Assembly (NCBI GenBank): GCA_025526915.1
Contig: JAHLKH010000231.1
Coordinates: 1-35,749 of the forward strand
Direction: 5' to 3'
Length of the DNA: 35,749 nucleotides
Source: Entophlyctis helioformis
Taxonomy: Eukaryota > Chytridiomycota > Chytridiomycetes > Chytridiales > Chytriomycetaceae
The notes below the pieces were generated by a model that saw nothing but the letters and a program-made list of their open reading frames with translations, was not told the DNA's origin and did not search any database. Below are positions 31,043-35,749 of the stretch, piece after piece (position 1 is the stretch's first letter; each line of letters begins with the position of its first letter). The position numbers and the translations under genes were made by a program.

Positions 31043-31055
31043 CTCCTCCTTGGGC
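31043..31055 (-). other. Element 5 polypurine tract
   Basis: GCCCAAGGAGGAG on the minus strand, between the pol stop (TAA 31058-31056) and the LTR. Confidence 0.75.
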
Positions 31056-34000
31056 TTAGGCACGCATAGGACGAAGGCCAAGCATTTGACGTAGACGCAC
31101 GAACGGTTCGAGTCCGAGACCCTTGGTGAGGATGTCGGCAATCATCTGATCCGTCGGAATCCAGACAACCGAGACTTCCTTGCGTTCCACGAGTTCTCGG
31201 ACAAAGAAGTGACGAACTCCGATGTGCTTGTTCGTTTCGTGCCGAAGGCGTCCTGCGTTGAGCAGATTCTTGACGCATGCTTGGTTGTCGTTGTACAGTA
31301 CTGCAGGCTCCTCCTGTGCAAGCCGGAGACTGACAAGCAGTAAGCGAAGAGACACAATTTCGCGTCCAGCCAGGCTTGTGGCCATGAGTTCTGCTTGTGC
31401 AGTTGAGAGTGCAATCGAACGCTGCAATGAACTTTTCCATGCGATGGCACCGCAGCCCCAGAAGATGACGTAGCCTGTAGTGGACTTGCGGCCATCGATG
31501 TCGCCAGCCCAATCGGCGTCGGCGTGGGTTACGATGCGGTGCAGATCGTTTCTGCCAGAAGTGGCTGCTCCTCCAAGCACTAGGCCCATGTCCACGGTGC
31601 CGCGCACATACTTGAGAGCGCGATGCACGATGTTCCAGTGGCGTTGTGTGGGCTCATGCATGTACCTGGCGGCGTATCCAACTGCGACTGCAAGATCAGG
31701 ACGTGTTCCGCACATGAGGTACATGAGGGATCCGACGACGTGACGATAACCAGCCTGGTTGACCACCTCTTCGCCATCCACGCGCGCGTACGGCTTGTAA
31801 GAGTGGGCAGTAAGACCAGAGTTGGCTGTTGGCGTGGCAACGGATCTTTCGCTGCGTTGGAACTGTGCGGTTGGGGTCACCGAGGACGACGCTAGGTGCA
31901 CATGAGTTTCGTCCACAATCTGCTGTGCGTAGCGAGCTTGGCTCATGGTGACAGTTCTTGCGTCGCGATCGCGCGTGATCTCCATGCCAATGATGACCTT
32001 GGGCTCCCCCAGGTCTTTCATCTCGAAGGTGGCAAAGAGGCCCTTCTTGACATAGGCGAGGAGGGCAGACGCGTTGGTGACCACCAGGATGTCGTCGACG
32101 TAGAGACCAATGATGAGTAGACCGTCTTGAGCATTGCGGTTGATGAAGATGCACGGATCGCTGGTCTGGATCATGCCGAGACGCAGGAGCGCGGCAGTGA
32201 TTGCCTTGTTCCACTCGTGTGGCGCTTGCTTCAGCCCATAGAGAGACTTTAGCACTTCACACACCAATGGGAGGCCATCTGCAGCGCGTACGGCCTCATC
32301 GACCTCTGGAATGCCCATCTCGGTCAGGCCCGGAGGCAGCTCCATGTAGATGGTCTCGGTGAGCTTGGCGTGTAGGAACGCGGAGGTGACGTCCCACTGC
32401 TCCATGTGCAGGTTGAGTGTGCCTGCGATGCTGAGCAGTAGTCGCAGCGAGATCAGCCGCATGACCGGGGCGTAGGTCTCGTTGAAGTCAATACCATGGA
32501 CTTGCAGGTACCCAAGTGCGACAAGTCGGCTTTTGGGCGTCAGGTCGGTCTTGATCTTGTTGACCCATTTGCACCCGATCACGTGCATGAAGCTGCGACG
32601 AGGAACCAAACGGAACGTCCCGTTGCGGATGAGGGCCATGCCTTCTTTCTTGCCTGCGGCAAACCACACATGGCGATTCGCAGGAGATGTCATCTGTTTC
32701 CAAGTAGTGGGCACGGTGCCGACCTTGCTGCCAGACATGGCCGACGAAAGGAACCCAAAGTGGAATGCAAAGTGTCCAATCGCATCAGGCGGTCGAGCAG
32801 CGCGGCGGGCCGTGTCACTGTAGTTGATGACTGGTTGCATCTGGACGCGAGCAGATCTGCGAGGTCCTGTCGTTGCTCCTCCATTTCTGGACGAGGATGC
32901 TGTGTTGGTGGTCACACCTGCATCTCCTCCTGACACCACCACAGTATCCGCAGGGGCGGCGACGGTGTCGAGAGGCGTGGACCAGGCAGGATCGCTCGTG
33001 GCAGGAAGTCTGGGCTTTCCAATGCGCGAAGCGTTGACAAACTGGAACATGGTGGTGAGCTCCTCCATTTCCTGGGCAAGGGCCGCATCGTCAGACGTCA
33101 GCAGTCGAGAGAGCGGGGCCGTAAAGTGACCGGCCGAGGGCTCAACGTCGTCCACAACGTCAGTGATGGCAACGTGCGGCATCTTGTGGCCAGGCTTGCG
33201 ACGGTGCCCGTTGACCACGGTGAAGCTGCTGGAGACACGGATCTTTCCGGTCGCATCGTCAAGCACACGGATGGCTTTGGACTCCATGTCAATGCCGACG
33301 TACTTGCCAGGCAGGCTGACGTCGTCGAGGGAGTGCCTGAGCTGGGATGGGACGTGCGCGAAGACCGGCTGTCCGTACGGCAGGAGAAGGCTGTAGTCGA
33401 CCTTGCGCATGTAGAACAGCGCATAAGGAGTCTGGCCGCGCGGCAGTCGTGAGTGTGGCGACAAGTTGCGAATCAGATTTGCGTGCGGAAACGCTTCGCC
33501 CCACAACGACGAAGGGAAACCCCCGCCTTTCAGCAGCGCACGACCGGTTTCCTTGATCTGCCGGTTGAGGACCTCTGCAGCGCCGTTCTGCTCGGGCGTG
33601 TAGGCCGTAGTGAGCTGGCGGATGATGCCCGTCTCGCGGGTGTACTGCAGGAGCGAGGTGCTCGAGTATTCGCCACCACGGTCCGACCGCAGGTACAGGA
33701 CGCTCTGGCCAGTCACGTTCGCGGCCATGGCACAGAAGTAGCGGACGCATGTGGCGGCGTCGCTCTTGGCCTTGATAAGGTACAGGAACGAGCACTGCGT
33801 GTAGTGGTCGAGGAACGTGATGTAGTACCAGTTACCGGACGGCGTCTGGACGGCCATGGGACCGGCAATATCAGTTGAGACCAGTTGCAGAGGGCGACTG
33901 GGCCGCTCACTGATGGATCGTGGGTACGAGGCACGTGTGGCGCGCGTCGCAATGCAGGTGAGGCAGTCACGGAGATGGGCCATGTCAATCTTGCTGATGC

Positions 34001-34790
34001 GGATCATCTTGCTCTTGGCCAGGTCGCGAAGCTTCTGCGGCGACAGGTGCGTAGCATCATGCCACTCGCGTAGGGTGCGAGCATGGGCAGCAAGGGCGTG
34101 GTGAATGATGAGATTGCGCGTCATCAGCTCGTCACGGATAAGGCGGAGTAGACCGGATCGGTCGCGCTGAAACACTGCGACAACGAGACCAGATCGGTTG
34201 TAGACCAGTGCACCTGCGGGCTTCAGGACGGGCTTGAGACCACGGTCGAATAGACGCGATGTTGAGATCAGCGTGAACGTCATGGTGGGGATGTATAGAG
34301 CATGGTCGAGCTTGAGCTTCGAGATGCCTGTCTCGGTGCGACAAGGAATCACCATGCTCCCAATGCCGGTTGCCGACGTGGTTTGTGCCCCAATGCCCGT
34401 AATCATGAGCTCGCCAGTACGTTGAAGATTGGTGAAATGGCAGATGTCGCCTGACATGTGCGTTGAGGCACCCGAGTCGAGAAACATGGGCATGGCGTGA
34501 TCATCGGTAGGCGTGCTTCGTACAGCCAGGGCGTACTTCTTGTCAACAGCCACGGTACATGCGTTCTGCTGGAAGTGTAGATATGAGTCCACAGGACGCA
34601 GTGGGTAAGTGTCAAGGAACGTGGTTTGTTGGGCTGGACAGTAGACAAGGGAGTGAAGGTCATGTGGTGATCTTCTCTGGCTGTGTGAATTGTGAAGGAT
34701 GCTAATGAATGATGATTGTAAACAGGCAGTCTGGTGAATCTGCAGGATTTTAACCGCGACCAGTATGCTGCAGTGCCATTCAGAGCACAA
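31056..34790 (-). CDS. pol: Element 5 Pol: protease, integrase, reverse transcriptase, RNase H (copia order)
   Basis: An open frame of 1,244 codons. Protease with FLDSGASTHMSG (Asp about 105), GAG-pre-integrase HDATHLSPQKL...CLTC, integrase core (VSTDIAGPM, YLRSDRGGEY, TPEQNGAAEVLNR), RT (HVIGCKWVNKIKTD, EQWDVTSAFLHA, LKSLYGLKQAP, LYVDD at about 897) and RNase H (ADADWAGDIDGRKSTTGYV, YNDNQACVKN). Integrase before RT defines Ty1/copia. The frame opens on a TTG at 34790 inside a tandem repeat; there is no ATG before about residue 100, so the authentic start or join to Gag is elsewhere (see the intron proposal). Confidence 0.95.
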   Translation of the reverse strand: MCSEWHCSILVAVKILQIHQTACLQSSFISILHNSHSQRRSPHDLHSLVYCPAQQTTFLDTYPLRPVDSYLHFQQNACTVAVDKKYALAVRSTPTDDHAMPMFLDSGASTHMSGDICHFTNLQRTGELMITGIGAQTTSATGIGSMVIPCRTETGISKLKLDHALYIPTMTFTLISTSRLFDRGLKPVLKPAGALVYNRSGLVVAVFQRDRSGLLRLIRDELMTRNLIIHHALAAHARTLREWHDATHLSPQKLRDLAKSKMIRISKIDMAHLRDCLTCIATRATRASYPRSISERPSRPLQLVSTDIAGPMAVQTPSGNWYYITFLDHYTQCSFLYLIKAKSDAATCVRYFCAMAANVTGQSVLYLRSDRGGEYSSTSLLQYTRETGIIRQLTTAYTPEQNGAAEVLNRQIKETGRALLKGGGFPSSLWGEAFPHANLIRNLSPHSRLPRGQTPYALFYMRKVDYSLLLPYGQPVFAHVPSQLRHSLDDVSLPGKYVGIDMESKAIRVLDDATGKIRVSSSFTVVNGHRRKPGHKMPHVAITDVVDDVEPSAGHFTAPLSRLLTSDDAALAQEMEELTTMFQFVNASRIGKPRLPATSDPAWSTPLDTVAAPADTVVVSGGDAGVTTNTASSSRNGGATTGPRRSARVQMQPVINYSDTARRAARPPDAIGHFAFHFGFLSSAMSGSKVGTVPTTWKQMTSPANRHVWFAAGKKEGMALIRNGTFRLVPRRSFMHVIGCKWVNKIKTDLTPKSRLVALGYLQVHGIDFNETYAPVMRLISLRLLLSIAGTLNLHMEQWDVTSAFLHAKLTETIYMELPPGLTEMGIPEVDEAVRAADGLPLVCEVLKSLYGLKQAPHEWNKAITAALLRLGMIQTSDPCIFINRNAQDGLLIIGLYVDDILVVTNASALLAYVKKGLFATFEMKDLGEPKVIIGMEITRDRDARTVTMSQARYAQQIVDETHVHLASSSVTPTAQFQRSERSVATPTANSGLTAHSYKPYARVDGEEVVNQAGYRHVVGSLMYLMCGTRPDLAVAVGYAARYMHEPTQRHWNIVHRALKYVRGTVDMGLVLGGAATSGRNDLHRIVTHADADWAGDIDGRKSTTGYVIFWGCGAIAWKSSLQRSIALSTAQAELMATSLAGREIVSLRLLLVSLRLAQEEPAVLYNDNQACVKNLLNAGRLRHETNKHIGVRHFFVRELVERKEVSVVWIPTDQMIADILTKGLGLEPFVRLRQMLGLRPMRA

Positions 34791-35313
34791 TGATCATAAG
34801 AGAGGGCTGGCTGGCAATTCTGCAGGAATTCAACCGCGACCAGCAAGCCCCTATGCCACCCAGGGCACGATGATCATAGAGTGATAAGCAGGCTGGCAAT
34901 TCCGCAGGAGTTCAACCGCGACCAGTGAGCTGCAGTGCCATTCAGAGCACAATGATCATAAGAGAGGGCTGGCTGGCAATTCTGCAGGAATTCAACCGCG
35001 ACCAGCAAGCCCCTATGCCACCCAGGGCACGATGATCATGAGATATAAAGCAGATTGGCAATTCGGCAGGAGTTCAACCGCGACCAACAGACTGCTGTCC
35101 CATTCAGGGCACTATATGACGTGATCACACACCTAGGTGTGAAGAAAGGGCATCATATTGCCAAAGAGGTGGATCAAGTCCACACACACACACACATGAG
35201 AGAGATAAAGAGGGGAATGAGAGGAGCGAGAGAGGCAGAGCATGAAAGACTGGAGATAGGAGAGATGACGATCGGGTGAATCAGTGAGGCATGGACGAGT
35301 TGATCTGACTCAC
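34566..35313 (-). other. Possible intron joining Gag to Pol in element 5
   Basis: Near the gag 3' end the minus strand has a perfect donor GTGAGT (35313-35308) after codon CTC; upstream of protease it has CCAGCAG (34572-34566). Splicing 35313 to 34566 joins NADLNSL to NACTVAVDKKYAL with frame kept. The 748-nt intron would contain the gag stop and all five 80-bp repeats. Inferred from sites and phase only. Confidence 0.35.
34733..35122 (-). repeat. Five 80-bp tandem repeats in the gag-pol spacer of element 5
   Basis: Units begin near 34733, 34813, 34895, 34975 and 35057 (80-82 bp), each with AACCGCGACCA, and most with ATGATCAT. Units 1 and 3 resemble each other, as do 2 and 4, so a 162-bp two-unit block was duplicated. 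The rest of the spacer to 35280 includes a short CA run. Confidence 0.85.
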
Positions 35314-35749
35314 GAGACTGTTGAGGTCGGCGTTGTTCGAGTCGCCGGGTCCCGTCAGTCCCAAGGTGCTGAGGTCGAAATGCTGCTGCGGTTGAGTCGG
35401 TGCCTGTTGGCCGAGTTGCTGTAAGGCGATATGCTGCCACTGGTTGTTGAGTGGCTGCTGCTGCTGCGCGTTGAATCCAGCATTGAATCCAGCATTGAAT
35501 CCAAACATGTTCGGGTTGGCCATGTACCCGATGTTCTGCTGTCCAGTCACCTGGTTGGCGTGCTGTCGTCCACCACGGTTGTAGCTCGAGTTGCCGCGGT
35601 TGTTGAACCTGCCGCGGTTGTTGTTGCTGAAGCTGCCGCGACCGTTGCTGCTGTTGTTGTAGCCACCGCGACCGCGATGGCCTGAGTTGCCGCCGCGGCT
35701 GGAGCTGCTGTCACTGTTCTTGCTCCAGCTCCTCTGGAAGAATGCGCGA
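35281..35749 (-). CDS. gag: Element 5 Gag, C-terminal part
   Basis: Open from the window edge to TGA at 35283-35281. The visible part is Arg/Gly/Asn-rich (SRGGNSGHRGRGGYNNSSN, RGG-box-like) followed by a Phe-Asn-Ala-Gly repeat (FNAGFNAGFNA) and a Gln-rich tail ending INSSMPH. No CCHC knuckle is visible in this part; the RGG region could serve as the RNA-binding element. The N-terminal capsid part and the 5' LTR lie beyond the window. Confidence 0.75.
   Translation of the reverse strand, partial: RAFFQRSWSKNSDSSSSRGGNSGHRGRGGYNNSSNGRGSFSNNNRGRFNNRGNSSYNRGGRQHANQVTGQQNIGYMANPNMFGFNAGFNAGFNAQQQQPLNNQWQHIALQQLGQQAPTQPQQHFDLSTLGLTGPGDSNNADLNSLVSQINSSMPH

Larger units (their letters stand above)
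30931..35749 (-). mobile_element. Element 5: Ty1/copia retrotransposon nested in element 4 (5' end outside window)
   Basis: On the minus strand: gag C-terminus (to 35281), a repeat-filled spacer, a full-length pol in copia order PR-IN-RT-RH (34790-31056), polypurine tract and 3' LTR (31042-30931). The pol is uninterrupted for 1,244 codons, so the copy is young or active. The 5' LTR and the second target duplication are beyond the right end. Confidence 0.92.

Overview
The window is nuclear DNA from a small-genome eukaryote, most likely an early-diverging (zoosporic, chytrid-like) fungus. The host genes are GC-rich and packed head-to-head or tail-to-tail. They are split by many short introns (about 50-100 nt, GT-AG with a CTGAC-like branch site about 12-25 nt before the AG), and they include a full-length SCAI homologue and a canonical NCS1. 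The phylum is an inference. No rRNA, tRNA, CRISPR or bacterial operon signals were seen.

Positions 1-9 kb hold four ordinary host genes: the 3' part of an NSA1/WDR74 ribosome-assembly WD40 gene (+), an NCS1/frequenin calcium sensor (-, 4 exons, 190 aa), a SCAI homologue (+, 12 exons, 603 aa, one GC-AG intron) and a mitochondrial carrier of the NAD+/folate type (-, 6 exons, 382 aa). A five-copy 28-bp repeat carrying inverted CCAAT boxes sits in the divergent promoter region at 8.99-9.13 kb.

From 9.42 kb to at least 28.39 kb lies one very large host gene (about 1,690 codons visible) cut into pieces by LTR retrotransposons. Its N-terminus is a FEN1/XPG-type nuclease domain. Its C-terminus has a motif pair resembling the start of a TnpB/Fanzor RuvC domain. 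It is interrupted by (1) an intact 5.9-kb Ty3/gypsy chromovirus (TSD TGGAT) inside the XPG-I active-site motif, (2) a solo LTR on the minus strand (TSD ATGCA), (3) a 6.66-kb frameshifted chromovirus (TSD AGCAA), and probably (4) a third Ty3-like element whose first three bases supply the present stop codon. The reading frame resumes exactly across the first three insertions. Element 4 is itself interrupted at 30.93 kb by a Ty1/copia element on the minus strand that runs off the right end.

The most unusual structure is in the LTRs. Both bounded gypsy elements have an 8-nt primer-binding site, directly after the 5' LTR, that is the exact reverse complement of an 8-mer inside their own LTR (Tf1-like self-priming). 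All four gypsy-type LTR families here contain a unit-spacer-unit cassette: the spacer begins with GT right after an AG, contains CAATGAA, and the second unit ends in a branch-site-like motif plus AG, so spacer plus second unit looks like a 71-104-nt intron. In both self-priming elements the repeated unit starts immediately after the 8-mer, at the position where minus-strand strong-stop DNA would end. One LTR of element 3 lacks exactly this 75-bp segment. I propose an LTR-resident intron that hides the poly(A) signal in the 5' LTR and is rebuilt at each reverse-transcription cycle by transfer to the second unit.
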